DNA of 64,000 nucleotides, taken from positions 61,150,385-61,214,384 of the forward strand of contig CM055097.1 in assembly GCA_029204225.1 (NCBI GenBank), in the 5' to 3' direction. A model generated the notes under the pieces. It was not told the DNA's origin. It ran no database searches and saw nothing but the letters and a program-made list of their open reading frames with translations. Positions 15,643-27,140 of the stretch are shown piece by piece. Origin of the DNA: Diphasiastrum complanatum (Eukaryota; Streptophyta; Lycopodiopsida; Lycopodiales; Lycopodiaceae). Within the stretch, counting starts at the first letter, position 1. Each line of letters begins with the position of its first letter. A program made the translations under genes and the position numbers.

Positions 15643-16410
15643 CTATGTAACCACTGAGTAAATTGAGCTTGTATGCAAAAGTCCATAGTAGCTTGAAGAT
15701 ATCTCATGACTCTGATACTGATTGAGAGAGCTGACTACAAAAGCTATGTCTGGCCTGGTACAAATCATGGCATACATAAGAGATCCTATAATAGAATGGT
15801 AAGGATACTCATGCATTTGTTGCTTCTCATGAATTGTTTGGGGACACTGGTCCTTTGACAATTTGAGTCCTGGTTCCATTGGTGAGAGAGCTAACTTGCT
15901 ATTCATCAGATTATATCTGACTAACATGTTGTAGATGTACTTCTGTTGTGTAATGTAGACCAACTTCTGTTTTCTATCTCTACGGATTTGTATACCAAGG
16001 CATAAATGAGCTTCACCCAGATCGGTCATGTCGAATTCGAAAGATAGCATTGTCTTGGCTTCTTTTATCAAATCGGTACTGTTGTTAAAAAGCAATGTAT
16101 CATCCACATACAAAGTGATAATGATAAAAGACTGCTGCACTACTTTGAAGTAAACGTTTGAATCTGAAGGGCGTGGTGTATAGCCTTGATCAATAAAAAA
16201 AGTATTGATCCTTTGAAACCATGCTCGAGCAGATTGCTTCAAGCCATAAAGTGCCTTATGGAATTCACACACATGATTGTGTTTACCCTCGATAATATAA
16301 CCTTCGGGTTGCACCATGTAAATGTCTTCTTCGATAACTCCATTGAGATATGTTGTCTGTACATCCATTTGATATATTTCCAAATCTATTGCAACGACAA
16401 ATGATAGCAA
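15643..16410 (-). pseudogene. Reverse transcriptase domain of copia element 1
   Basis: A single open frame of about 255 codons covers the RT core: IDLEIYQMDVQTTYLNG, ALYGLKQSARAWF, the active site LYVDDTLLF, LGEAHLCLGIQI, a SPMEPGLKLSKDQCP block and ICTRPDIAF. The YVDD catalytic pair is intact, and this is the best preserved domain of the element. The frame is lost at both ends, towards RNase H and towards the integrase linker, so the polyprotein as a whole is dead. Confidence 0.92.
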
Positions 16411-17409
16411 AAGTCGAATAGAAGAATGCTTGACTACTGGACTGAAAGTCTCAGTGTAATCGATGTTGTATACCTGAGAAAATCCTCTGGCTACAAGTCG
16501 TGCCTTTCTTCTGTTGATGCTTCCATCTGCATTGTACTTGACTTTGAAAATCGATTTGCAATCAACTACATTTCTGCTGGTAGGTAATTCGACAATCGTC
16601 CACGTCTGGTTCTTGATAAGAGATGAATACTCTTTTATTCATAGCTTCTTTCCAGAGATCTGAATCAGGCTGATTGAGTGCCTCTTGGACAAACGTCGGT
16701 TCCTAAACAAGATAAGCTGCAGACTCGTCGATATACCAGTTAGGTGGTCTGCTAGTCCTTGAAGATCTTCTGGGTAATACAGGAAGTTGATTATTTCCAT
16801 CATACTATAGTTGCTGATCTGCAACATCATCATCTTTTGATTCGTCGTTGATTTGTTGTTCGTCAAGAATAGAGGAGCTTGGATCTTCAATAGAAATAGT
16901 CAGGAATTGGAAAGTTCAAAGCATCAGGAGAATCTGATAGGTCAGCTACACGGAGACTGCCCTTTACTTTGACATCTTGAAGCTGATCTTCGATGAAGAT
17001 GACATCCCGGCTAGTGAATATCTTTGACTCAATGGGATCGAACAACTTGTAGGCTTGATCTGAAGTAGTGTAGCTGATGAAAACACATTTGATACTCTAG
17101 ATGGCAAGCTTCATCCTGAGATCACAAGGAATCTGCGCAAAAGCAGTACATCCAAAAATTCGTAAGTTTGATAAAGAAGGTTTGGTACTTGTCCAAACTG
17201 GTTCTGTTCTTTTTCTCAACAAGACCATTTGACTGAGGCAAATAGGAAGTGATGTATTGTTACTCAATGTTGTTGTTAAGGCAATAGTTTTTGAATTCAT
17301 TGGAGATGTACTCTTCCCCGTTATCTGACCTCAATGCTTTGATTCGTTTGCCAGTTTGATTCTCAGCATGCTCTTTGAATTGTCTGAATTTGATGAAAGC
17401 CTCTAATTT
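16411..17409 (-). pseudogene. Integrase C-terminal and linker region of copia element 1
   Basis: This stretch lies in order between integrase and RT. It aligns by eye with parallel regions of elements 3 and 4, including the serine-rich linker with the IEGPSSST-like block and the QLIKNQTW-like start of RT. It is cut by several stops and frame changes, and only pieces (16639-16890, 17097-17300) remain open. The second frame holds a TSKPSLSNLRIFGCTAFAQIP-type block, typical of copia integrase C-termini. Confidence 0.75.
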
Positions 17410-18411
17410 CTATTTAATGAAATAAAGAACTGTTCTTCTAGAGAATTCGTCAATAAAGGTAATGAAATACTTTGCATCTAGCAATGAAGGAGTTTGCATA
17501 GGTCCACATATATTTGAATGAACAACATCTAACAAACCTTTTGCTACATGCCTATGACTCGATCTAAAATAAATCCTAGTCTGCTTTCCAAGGATGCAGC
17601 TATGACAGACAGGGAGATCGACTTTGCCAGAAGGACAGTTGAGATCAAGAACCATGGATTGTCTGGACATGTTCGTAACAGATGCATGATTCAAGTGTCT
17701 TAAGTGATGATGCCATAGTAATGCTTTATTGACTAGAACAGAGATTTTCAAGGCTTGACTAGACTCAGAATAACAGTGTGTCAATCTATATAAGTAACCT
17801 TGTCTCTTGCCGAGTGCAAGGATCTTATTACTCCTATCAATAATTCTGCATTGATCAGATTTGAATTCTACTTTATAATCTATATCTGTAATTCTACTTA
17901 TTGAGAATATATTTGTAGAGAGTCTAGGAACATATAAGACTTTTGATAGTAATTTGAATTGATCATGCTGGAATCGCAATCTTACAGTACCTTCACCTTC
18001 AATGGTGTGAGTACTATTGTCAGCAAGATGAACAAATTTTTTTGTATTGTAAGGCATGTAGGAGTTGAAGATCTCATGTTGATTGGTCATATGTTGAGTT
18101 GCTCCAGAATCCAGAAACCATGAATCATCCAAAAATGCACTTTGATCTTTGATGATAAATGTGCTGCTCCACTTCGACCTGGGGAGATGATGAGACTGTG
18201 TTTGCTTGTTGATCAGGTTGCTTGGCTGTTTTCTGTGCTTAGAGAATTCGGCAATTCTTGATCTCATGGTTATTGCACTTGCAACATTTGTAAAACATCT
18301 TCTTCTTCGATTGTGGATCTGATGATTATGCTTGACTTTGAGTTTGTTTCTGATTCGTTGCATCCTTCTTGGAGCTTTTTTGCTTCTGTCACTTTGAGCC
18401 TTTGTTGACAT
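17410..18411 (-). pseudogene. Protease and integrase N-terminal part of copia element 1
   Basis: This open frame of about 333 codons holds the aspartic protease with WFLDSGATQHMT, so the catalytic DSGA is intact. After it come the VLYVPRLSTN block, the zinc-binding pre-integrase region (HHHLRHLNH...CHSCILGKQ) and the start of the integrase core (DVVHSNICGPMQT, FITFIDEFSRR). The integrase D in a usual HSDICGP block is N here, so a catalytic residue is lost. Its first codons overlap the Gag frame in a different phase; the zinc knuckle is read from the other frame. Confidence 0.9.
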
Positions 18412-19004
18412 ATAGAGCCTGGGAGGAGGAAGTAGACGAAGTGTCTTGACTTCTTCTATTGTCTTCTTGTAGCAACATAGTGATAACTCTAGTAAGAGTT
18501 AAATTTGACTGTGTCGATATGATCATCACCCAGTTCTCATATGTAGAGGGCAAGCTTGAAAGCAATGTCATAAATGTGTCTTGATTGTCTATGACTAATT
18601 CGACAGTGACCATCTGTTGCAAGGGACTATTAAACTGGTTAATGTGACTCTGAAGTGAATTACCAACAGACATCTTGAATGTGAAGAATTTCTTTTGTAG
18701 ATGTAACTTAGTAGTTACGTCCCTCACATCATATAGTGAGTTCAAAATGTCCCAAACGTCTCTTGATGTTTTAGCTTCAACTATATGTCCAATCTGTGTA
18801 TCTGATATATTGAGGATGATAAGTGTGAAAGCTTTACCGTCCTTCAATTTCCACTTTGAGTCATCGTCTTCAGGTTTTACTTCTGTACCTATAACAACAT
18901 CCCATAATTTACTGGCGATTAGCAAGGTCTTCATCTCAAATTTCCACAAATGATAATTGGATCCATTCAGCTTGTTTGTGATAAGATTGACTTTGAGAAT
19001 CCAT
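18389..19004 (-). pseudogene. Gag of copia element 1
   Basis: The Gag-like capsid region (UBN2 type) contains LNGSNYHLWKFEMKTLL, LWDVVIGTEVKP, ISDTQIGHIVEAKTSRDVWD and TKLHLQKKFFTFKM. The upstream open frame reaches 19132. Comparison with element 3, where Gag starts at an ATG at 57887 in another phase, suggests the true start is near 19004 with an indel just inside. The C-terminal zinc knuckle (CKCNNHEIK..C type) falls in the overlap with the protease frame. Confidence 0.85.
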
Positions 19005-19149
19005 CTGGAACTTAGTCTGTCGATTATATCGACGACGCTAAGATATGGTAATGCCAACAATAAGAAATCAATTTTACTGATACTAAAAGGTTGAAAAAAA
19101 CTAAAGAGTATGATATCAATTTGATATCGCAAAAAATATCAAGTATTAA

Positions 19150-19225
19150 AGCTTTCGCTTAGATATCATGTTGGAATCAGATAAAGAAGTAGTGAAATTA
19201 ATCTGATACCATGTCGGTATCAGAT
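19150..19225 (-). other. Double and partly inverted primer-binding-site region
   Basis: A decayed minus-strand primer site lies at about 19160-19170 and a better one at about 19202-19211 (TCTGATACCA on the plus strand) next to TGTCGG, the family's LTR end. Directly after comes GGTATCAGATGG, the same primer motif in plus orientation. TCTGATACC and GGTATCAGA therefore form 9-bp arms around ATGTC. The LTR that should follow is absent. Confidence 0.6.
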
Positions 19226-21011
19226 GGTTTTTTCGATATTCAGACAGTTGCTAGATTGTTAGATCATTCATTTAACTTAGCAGAATATCTTGGTAGGTGT
19301 CGTAGACAACTATGAAGAGTGCAAATAGTTAGGCACCTAGCACAAGCATGCATTCTTTGACAGATATTCTGCATTAATTATGGAAGAAGAGTATCAGCTA
19401 AAGAAAAGAAAGATGAAGAGACCAGTGTCTATAAGACAAATTTAAAAAAATAATTAAGTACAGTTTCCCACATATTGCAAAGGCCCCTGTGGCTTGCCAC
19501 AATGCACTTGTTTACATAGAAACAAAAAGTGCAAAATAATTTTCATGTCAAAGAAGGAGGACTTTCTACCCCCCCCCCCCTCCTGAAAAAAGAAAAGAAG
19601 AAGAAGAGCTTGGGTGAACTGATTCAGGTATAACTTCCATAGTAAAAACCTTTACCTCTCCATTTAATGGAAAGGCTTCCCTATTGCTTAAGGCCTTGTG
19701 CAGGTAGCCCACCAAACACAAAATTATGGGACATAGTAATTGGGTAGTTGTTCGGGTAGGGCATTATGGCCTAAGCAAAAACACGTTAAAAAATGTAATA
19801 GATCTTTACACCAAGTAAAGCCCCATATATGAAAGTGCCACTTCAAGTAACATTCCCAAGGCATGCTAACCTAACCAACCTGTAGCCCACCTAACACTCT
19901 CAATCTCATGGGCTTATTATGGTAAGGGTGAGCAGGTTCTAATCAGCAAACCAGAACAAAACTACATAATAACATTTTCTTTTTATGTTTTCTTGATAAA
20001 GAGTGTTATGTGAATGGCAATTTATGATGCAAAATAACTAAAAATCATGTTAGCAGTGAGTCACAACATGTGTTATGCAATAGCTTCTCATTTGGAATTT
20101 TAGTCTCAGCTCAAATCCCATTTGATCTGATTGCCTCTATTTATTACCAGCTACCTTATTTTCAGGTATCCATGATAGCATCCTAGACTTGGTATTTTAC
20201 TCGAAAACCTATTGCAAACAAACCATAGAAATGCACATAGTTACGCATGGGTTGGCATTATCTCTATAGAAACACATGCAGTTCGACACATGCCAAAAAA
20301 TGTCGATAGCCATTTGTCGAAAAATGCTGAAAGGCATTGGTTGGTGGAAATTCCAACTTTGATCATTCAACCAAAATGCCAATCCTACTGAGCCAAAATG
20401 CTGATACCAAAAAATGTTGATCATTATTTAGCCAATCCGAATATTCTATGGACTGCCCTTATTTCATCTACATATTTGAATGGCTTTTCGGGAAAGTAAT
20501 ATTACGTACTTTCACACTGCGCTTGTTTTTATGCTCGTCTTAACGGTTCATCTAAGCTACTTCTACGAATGCTTAGCAATATCTATTATTGACTAAATAA
20601 GCTTGGTCAATTAGATAGTAAGGGCAATATGAGGCAATACAAGAGACAATGCTTAGAAGGTTTTTCACTTATACCTAGTGCCACTTTCATGCTCAATTCT
20701 CATATTGTTATTTTTCTAGGCTTGTACACTGCCATCAATCTTTCTGTACATTCATATATATTTTAACATAGTGTGCGTTTATCGAATGTGAGTGTATCTT
20801 GTGTGTGAATGGTTGATGTTGTTTCTACTTTCATTGTGAATCAAATATTTCAATTTTCATAGTGCACTTGTTGATTGAGTTGAAGTGCAGAAATATGGTT
20901 GTCTCTGATATTGTAGTTGACTAATCATTGTAGTTTAGGAACTTTTTGTTATTCTTAAGTATACTTCTTATTTTCTTCATTCTTTTCATTCTCATTCATA
21001 CTTAGCTTCCA
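19226..21011. other. No recognisable gene
   Basis: This is AT-rich sequence with a run of about 13 C at 19570-19582. No protein family could be recognised in either strand. A minus-strand frame at 20209-20424 is short and unplaced. Confidence 0.5.
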
Positions 21012-22310
21012 TAGACATATTTTGGACTAATGGCGACACATAATCGGAGACCAAGAGGAACCATTGATGCTATCAATATTTGCAATGAAAACAATGCAGA
21101 AGATCAATGGATACTGAGAATATATCAAAAATATCAATGGATTTTGATGCATCCTTCTTCAAAAGGCTCTTTTTGAAAAAGAAAAAGATCAATTAACATA
21201 TATAGATGCTCTTGGAAAGGAAGGATAATGGACTTTAAAGTATCAGCTGCTTGTCAATCTATCACGGAAGTTTTGGTTCAGCATGCTTATATTTACAAAG
21301 ACCAACATTCAAGATTTGAATCTAGATGATAGAAAAAAATGCAATTGTAAGTATATGATTACTATGTACATATTGAAATTAAATTTTTTGAGTATTAGCA
21401 ATTTTCTTAATATTAAATTTCTCTCACAATATTTTTGTTGGTTTTGCATATTTATATCCATCAATCAATTCAATCTATTGCAAGAATAATTGATGTCATA
21501 CATTCTAATATTGGTGTTCTGCAATATAAGGGATGTTCTCCAAAATCCCTTTTAGAGTCGGGAGCTTTCTTTTATGATCACACCTATATTTCTAATAAAA
21601 ATGATTTGGTGGATAGATTAGAGCCATACCCTCCTCTACCAAATTCAAGTGAGGAATGGATTTCACCAGCTTCAGCAATTTTATAAAGTTTTTGATCTAG
21701 ACTTTATATGGATATTTCAGGATATATTAAAATGTAGCACTGGTTCAAAGAATAATAGATTAAGTTGATATCTACCTTTTACTATTTTTGTTGATTTTTT
21801 TTCCAAATAAAGACGACAATTGGAAAAATGGCAACGAAACTTTGGAGGTCTTGATGAAAAAATACAAAGCTTATTCTGAAACGTGGCAGAGTGAGGAGGA
21901 ACTTTTGGAGTTTCAAAAGAGGTATCCACCAAAGATTCAGGACCTCCTCTCAAGAGCTGAAGTATCTAGTGGAGGCCGTGACATTACCATAGAAAAAGTT
22001 GTTGAGTTCGATGACTATGACCTAGTAAGTTTTAATGTATAACATTGGTTTATGATTTTGTTATTGTATTATTTTTTCTAATATACAGGAGATAAAAGTA
22101 TGACATAACATTGTTTCTTCAATTTAATCAAATCACTTGGAACTTGTAGGATACCATCGAAATAGATTCCTTTATAATGAGACGTGGAGGACATTGTGAG
22201 GGATCATCTGTTGGGCAAAAGGAATTGTCACTTGACCATTACTTGAATAGTTTTGCAAATATTGAAATTGGTATATATCATTCAAGTTATAGTCCATTTT
22301 CCACCATTGT
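21012..22310 (+). pseudogene. Exon-like cluster of unknown identity
   Basis: Several plus-strand stretches read like exons separated by AT-rich, intron-like DNA. One runs from an ATG near 21030 (MATHNRRPRGTIDAINICNE). Others are 21480-21686 (YKGCSPKSLLESGAFFYD and DRLEPYPPLPNSSEEW, ending in a stop), 21812-22040 (a charged helix with EELLEFQKRYPPKIQDLLSRAE) and 22140-22280 (DTIEIDSFIMRRGGHCEG). Candidate splice signals (AG before, GT after) border some of them. I do not recognise the protein. It could be a decayed host gene or the coding part of a transposon; in-frame stops argue that it is no longer functional. Confidence 0.35.
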
Positions 22311-23404
22311 TATAATGGCAATTAAGGTCTAATCAGTTTGCTTAGGAGGCCATAATTACTCAAGAGGAACATTCAAAATTGTTTTTGTTAAGAGGGATCT
22401 AGCAATCAAAATATTGGGTTATGTCCCTGGAAACACAACAAAAAGATCATCTTCAACGGCCCTTTATTCGGCTTACATAGATATGAGCAAAAAGAAAAAT
22501 ATACAGTTTTAAATCCATACAAAAGGAGATTGTTCCTTCATGACAATACCATCCACCTCAATCTTGGAGAGGATGAAGAATAAATTATAATATCGATACT
22601 ATGCATACATGGTTGTCATTATATCACGAGGATTCTTTTTTGCTATGGATTTGAATGCTTTATGAAAGATCATAACAGATGGCGAGTTTTTAGCTTGATA
22701 TCTAAATTGTGCTCGTCTGTAAAACCATTGAAACAGTTGTATTAAATTTTTATTTTTCGAATTATGTCCACCATGGTTCTCCTAAGCGAAGCTTATGCAC
22801 TTTAGCTCAACACTAGATTGAAATCCAAGATTTGTGTCAAAATCTAAGGCAAAGATAGATGCATAGATTGATAACCAAAGTGATTTTACATGTGGGAAAA
22901 GTACATCATGAAAATTCTAAGGCAAATTAAGTTCCTCTCCTCGAGTAGAGAGATAATAGACCAATTTGCTCTCGGGTAGAGAGAGAAAGAAATACAAGCA
23001 AAACTTGATTGCACTCAAAATGACTCAAAAACTCAATTAAATGATTATTGGTAAAGAGTGTACATATAAAACTCGTGGAGATCCAAGCTTAAATCCTATT
23101 GGACCCCTCAATCCTAGCCTCTTTAATCCTATTGGATGAAAGATCCATCCATCTTGCAATTCTATTGGACCCTTCCTCAATTGTGATTGGACCCTATGAC
23201 CTTTGCCAACACTTTTACTTGATCACTCGTCAAATTACATCTACACAAGTGTCACAAGCCTAACTAGCTCGAGTTTGCATCATAAACTACTTTTGGCCAA
23301 ATTCATCTTTGCCAATTTTGGCCCTATCAAAGTCCGACACAAAGATGCTTGACATAAAAAAAAACTTAGCGAACCCCTAAAGCTATGATAGATAACTTTT
23401 TATA
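22311..23404. other. No recognisable gene
   Basis: I see only AT-rich sequence with short GA runs and no convincing coding signal before the DNA transposon copy 2. Confidence 0.45.
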
Positions 23405-24520
23405 ATTTTCACAAATGTGACTTTTCCATACCTTGTGATGACCAGATACTTGAGCTCTTATATTCTTTCACAAAATAGGTAGCATGATATGTGCTGCAAA
23501 CATCGGTAGAAATTAGTAACATTATGAATGAGATTCTTCTTATTAGAACATTAACAAAGTAATAAAACAGTACCATGTAATGTGTTACCTGATCTTTTCC
23601 CCAATGATCTCGTACAGATTTTACAAATGTGGTGCAATGCTTTTGCAAATTACTAATATCTTCTGATGATAAGTTTTCCTTTCTGATAACACCAATGAGT
23701 GTGTCAAAGTTCTTCCATACTTATGCCTTTTGCATTCGGGTACTTCCCCTATTCTCAAAATCTTATGTTGTCGAAACAATATCTTTCCAAATTCCATGAG
23801 TGACACTGGATTCTTTGCAAGTGATTGGATAAGAATATCCTTGCTTGGCACCTCCAATGATGTCTTATTAGGAACATTTTTTGACTTTCTAGACAGTTTG
23901 TCACTTTTTTCAATTGTGATATTTCCTTTATGTAGTCTTGCTTTTGAAAGAACTTCCAACAATGCAATTGTTCATTAGCACACCGCAAATGTTGATTGAG
24001 ACTCAAAATTTTTGCATCATGCAAGCCAATGTCATGCAATATACCTTTGACAATATGCAAGTAATCCATTGTTTTCTTCACATACAAGTTTGAGAAGATT
24101 ATTAATGGACTTAAAATCTAGGCATAAACCGGTATTTGGATCTTCATGATAAATTGATCCATCTACCCACAAATCTACGTTCTTATGATTATTCAGTCTC
24201 AAATCTCTAATTATTGCAGTAGCATTTTCTACAGCTTTCGCATTTTTCCTATAAAATGGAGTGCATTCCATAGGAAGTGCAACATGCAAATGGAATTGTC
24301 CCATTTTTGAAAACAATAGTATTCAAAAGATTGGTCCAAAGCATACCTTACTTTTGTATAGGCTATGTCGTCCAGCTTATAACCCCCCCACAAAGATTCA
24401 AAAATGCTCGTATTGCTCTCGCTGTACTTTTTGTTGAGAGCATACCAAGATTTCAAACAATGCTCTCGCTCCATATTTTGCATAGGGCACACCAATGCTC
24501 ATTATGCATCTAGGCATGGA
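23405..24520 (-). pseudogene. Transposase remnant lacking the catalytic core
   Basis: Read from right to left, the pieces parallel copy 1: KNAKAVENATAIIRDLRLNNHKNVDLW, DGSIY, the DFKS...LLKLVCEENNGLLAYCQR block, a coiled-coil part with ANEQLHCW, then LHKGNITIEKSDKL, VPNK and HCTTFVKSVRDHWGKDQVTHYM. After an intron-like gap with a GT...TTTGCAG pattern comes an exon with FVKEYKS...IWSSQGMEKSH, which copy 1 lacks. Its E codon is at 23424-23426. Frameshifts separate the pieces. A 5' piece at 24229-24495 (CLKSWYALNKKYSE) has no counterpart that I traced in copy 1. Confidence 0.55.
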
Positions 24521-24701
24521 GAGAAGTTATTACCAAGCATGTTCGTCTAATTAATATTTGAAGATAACGACAGTAGTTAGACGTCGGGCAAAACCGAAAA
24601 CTCAGAAAATGGCATGATACCGGTTTATATTCTCTCTCTACGTAACCTCTCTTTAAAGTCAAATTTTTTTTAAAAGGCCCATTTTGAGCCGATATTTCCC
24701 C
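23405..24701 (-). mobile_element. DNA transposon copy 2, internal deletion derivative
   Basis: The right end (24566-24701) matches the left end of copy 1 in inverse orientation and begins GGGGAAATATCGGCTC. The transposase N-terminal part is joined, near 23960, to the segment that follows the catalytic core in copy 1. About 1.6 kb that carries both catalytic aspartates in copy 1 is missing. Such a copy could move only with help from an intact relative. No matching terminus was found near 23405, so the low-coordinate end is uncertain. Confidence 0.62.
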
Positions 24702-25597
24702 GAATGCTTTTGATAGTCAATCAATGTTTGGACCTTCAATAATTTTAAAGCATCAACATTATGAAAATTTGTGACTTACTCAAATAAAATTAAAAGGTCC
24801 ATTAATAAAAATGAATAAAAAAATTCCACAGAAGATAGACTATATAAGTACAAAGAAAATTCAGATAGGTGAATATTTGACACACTGATGATAGAACTTA
24901 TGTGATCAGCTATGCCTTGTTGCATGTACAAGGTACAATAAGTCTAGGAAAGTACTTGGCACATCAACTACCATCTTTAGCATCAAGTACTTGACCAAGC
25001 AGCTTTTTAATCTCAATGTTCTTGTCAATCAAATAGTTCTCTGTTTCTACAAGTATAGAATCAGAGTGAAGATGATAATGAATATATGAATGTATGAACC
25101 AATGACAAATGGTCAATGAATTGATAATAATATCGATTCATTAAACAAAGAAAACTTTAGTAATGGATGTTTGTGCAATAAGAGCTCAAGCTTGCATTAA
25201 TCAGCATGTGAAAACACTTTTTGCTTTTTTGCAACTTTTTGAAAGTAGCTCTTTGCTTTTTCTTCCTAGTGGTGGAGTTCACCTCCAAGTAAGAGATTTC
25301 TTAGTATCTTGATCATTCTTGTTATGGACATTCTTCATAGTCGTGATTGTAATGGCTATTTATCATTTTTCGACTAGTACTTAATTTCTAATGGTTTTTT
25401 ACAATTCTAGTATTCACTATTTTGGCTTGAAATTATGTATGATAATAAAAATCAAGATTTTGCTTGCTAGTTTTCAATCATTATAATAGGATCTAATGAT
25501 TGCATGTTAGTTATGTTGTAGATATTGGATTTGTATTGTGTTTATGGTCCAAATTTGATAGTTTTGGGTATAAAGGATCTATAAGAGTCAACATTAA
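24702..25597. other. No recognisable gene
   Basis: AT-rich sequence between the DNA transposon and a copia integrase fragment. I see nothing that supports a gene or a repeat family. Confidence 0.45.
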
Positions 25598-25885
25598 GCA
25601 AAATCAAAAGTTTTAATACTATAATGAGCTCTAAGTGTACGATTTTTACATTCAACCACTCCATTCAACTATTGAGAATAGCTGGTGGTATACTACCTAA
25701 GAATGCCATGGGCTTTGTAGTAGTCTTTGAATTCAGTTCAAATGAATTCGCCGCCATCATCATTCTGAATTGCCTTGATTTTTTTGAAAGTAGGCTAATT
25801 TTCATTTTCCTACTTGAATTGTTGAAAACACTTGAAGGCTTCTGATTTATATTCTAGAAAATAACTATTGTCCTCCTCGAATAAT
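25598..25885 (-). pseudogene. Copia integrase core fragment
   Basis: On the minus strand the stretch reads KSEAFKCFQQFK, KIKAIQNDDGGEFI, EFKDYYKAHGI and LNGVVECKNRTL. This is the second half of a copia integrase core, with the second catalytic D (in NDDGGEF) and the E (in VVECKN). At least three stops interrupt it. It ends a few bases before the LTR of copia A at 25894, which suggests copia A inserted into an older copia element. Confidence 0.75.
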
Positions 25886-25893
25886 CATCGATG

Positions 25894-26543
25894 TGTAGGA
25901 AAAATACTAGGAACTCTCCTTCAGAGAACATGATGAAAGTTTGAATAAATCAAACTAATATCAGTGTCTTCAATCATGTCTGATTCAGGTCTATGTACTA
26001 ATAGAGCAGTTTCTACTTTGATTGAATAAAGCATGTGGAATTAGGAGATATATGAGTGAGTGTGATAGACAATTTTAGATAATCTAAACAACTAAAAAAA
26101 ATCATCTGTAGCAAACTTTGATCGATCGAATTTTTATAATTTTGATTCTGATTCTTCTATATACATCTCTTGTTGCCTTGTGCTCACAACGAGTAAGTGT
26201 ACATGTATTTATATTGTCACAAGATAGGTCTTTTGGCCTTCTTCCTTTTGTAATAGTAGATCTAACCGTTAAGACAATTGATATACAATGACATTCTGTT
26301 TTCAGACAATTTATCTTTCGAGACAGTTTCTCTTTTGAGACATTTTATGTTTCGAGACAGTTTATCTTTCGAGACAAATTATGTTTCAAGTTCGAACAAG
26401 AATAAAAATGTTTCGAGTTCGAACAAGTATAAAAATGTTTCGAGTTCAGTTTCAAATTCGAGTTCAAGTTTCTCAGGCTTTGTCTTGATTAGATTGTGCA
26501 CTTTGTTGGTAGAACCAAAATTTGTCTCTTGAGGTGTTCTACA
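25894..26543 (-). repeat. 3' LTR of copia A
   Basis: In element orientation it begins TGTAGAACACCTC after a GAGAGAGAGC purine tract and ends CCTACA, 650 bp. It matches 40341-41067 in inverse orientation. It contains five tandem copies of a 17-bp unit at 26305-26389 (GACAGTTTATCTTTCGA type) and a doubled 27-bp unit beside them. The RNase H frame runs on into it for a short way. Confidence 0.88.
26305..26389. repeat. 17-bp tandem array in the copia A LTR, 5 units
   Basis: Five successive 17-bp units with consensus near GACAGTTTATCTTTCGA; the differences are single substitutions. The related LTR at 40341-41067 has eight units. Such arrays in LTRs often hold transcription-factor sites, but no factor can be named from this sequence. 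Confidence 0.9.
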
Positions 26544-27140
26544 GCTCTCTCTCAAAGTGGGCAGTTGGATTAACCCCAGTCTTCTTCGCTGCTTCTCGAA
26601 CAAAGCTTTATTGAGTGGCTTTGTAAAGATATCAACTGTCATTTCCTTTGTAGACATGATGACTGTCTTCAGTATCTTCTTTTCGACTAAGTCTTGAATA
26701 ACATAGTACTTGATAGCTATATGTTTTGTTTTCGAATGAACCATGGGATTTTTTGTAAGATAGATTGCTGAAGTGTTATCCATTAGTAAGACATAAGGTT
26801 CCGAAATAGTTTCGTCGAATCCTTCCAACATTTGTTTGATCCATATTAGCTCGTTGTCATCTTAGTTGTTGCTACATATTCGACCTCACACGAAGATTGA
26901 GCTACTATTGTTTGTTTCTTGCTTATCCAAAGTATGGTTGTGCCAGATGCTAGAGTACAACCTCCTGAAATACTTTTGCTATCATCCTTCATGGATGCCC
27001 AGCTTGTGTCACTATAAGATTTGATTCGAAATCCAGCTTCCTTCGAATAACACAGTCCATAGTCTTTCGATTCTTGGAGATATTGCACTACTCTTTTTGC
27101 TAACTTCCAATGTAATGATCCTGGGTTCTGATTAAAATGG
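26544..27140 (-). pseudogene. RNase H domain of copia A
   Basis: The pieces are QYLQESKDYGLCYSKEAG, SYSDTSWASMKDDSKSISGG, SSCEVEYVATT, then LMDNTSAIYLTKNPMVHSKT and MTVDIFTKPLNKALF near the 3' end. A frame break lies near 26840. The domain begins right at the gypsy insertion site (FNQNPGSLHW). The RNase H acidic residues in SYSD, CEVE and LMDN are mostly visible, but the chain is broken. Confidence 0.85.

Larger units (their letters stand above)
13972..19212 (-). mobile_element. Ty1/copia element 1 (minus strand)
   Basis: In its own orientation the element runs from a primer-site region near 19150-19212, through Gag, protease, integrase, RT and RNase H, to a polypurine tract (15164-15172) and a 3' LTR at 13972-15163. 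All domains are present, but several frameshifts and stops divide them. The expected 5' LTR right of 19212 is missing or unrecognisable, so the copy is truncated or rearranged there. It is the most complete member of a family with further copies at 51857-54201, 55293-59165 and 61786-64000. Confidence 0.88.

Noticed and set aside
26305-26440. Regular short repeats considered as a CRISPR array
   Set aside because: Units of 17 bp are directly tandem without unique spacers, inside a eukaryotic LTR.
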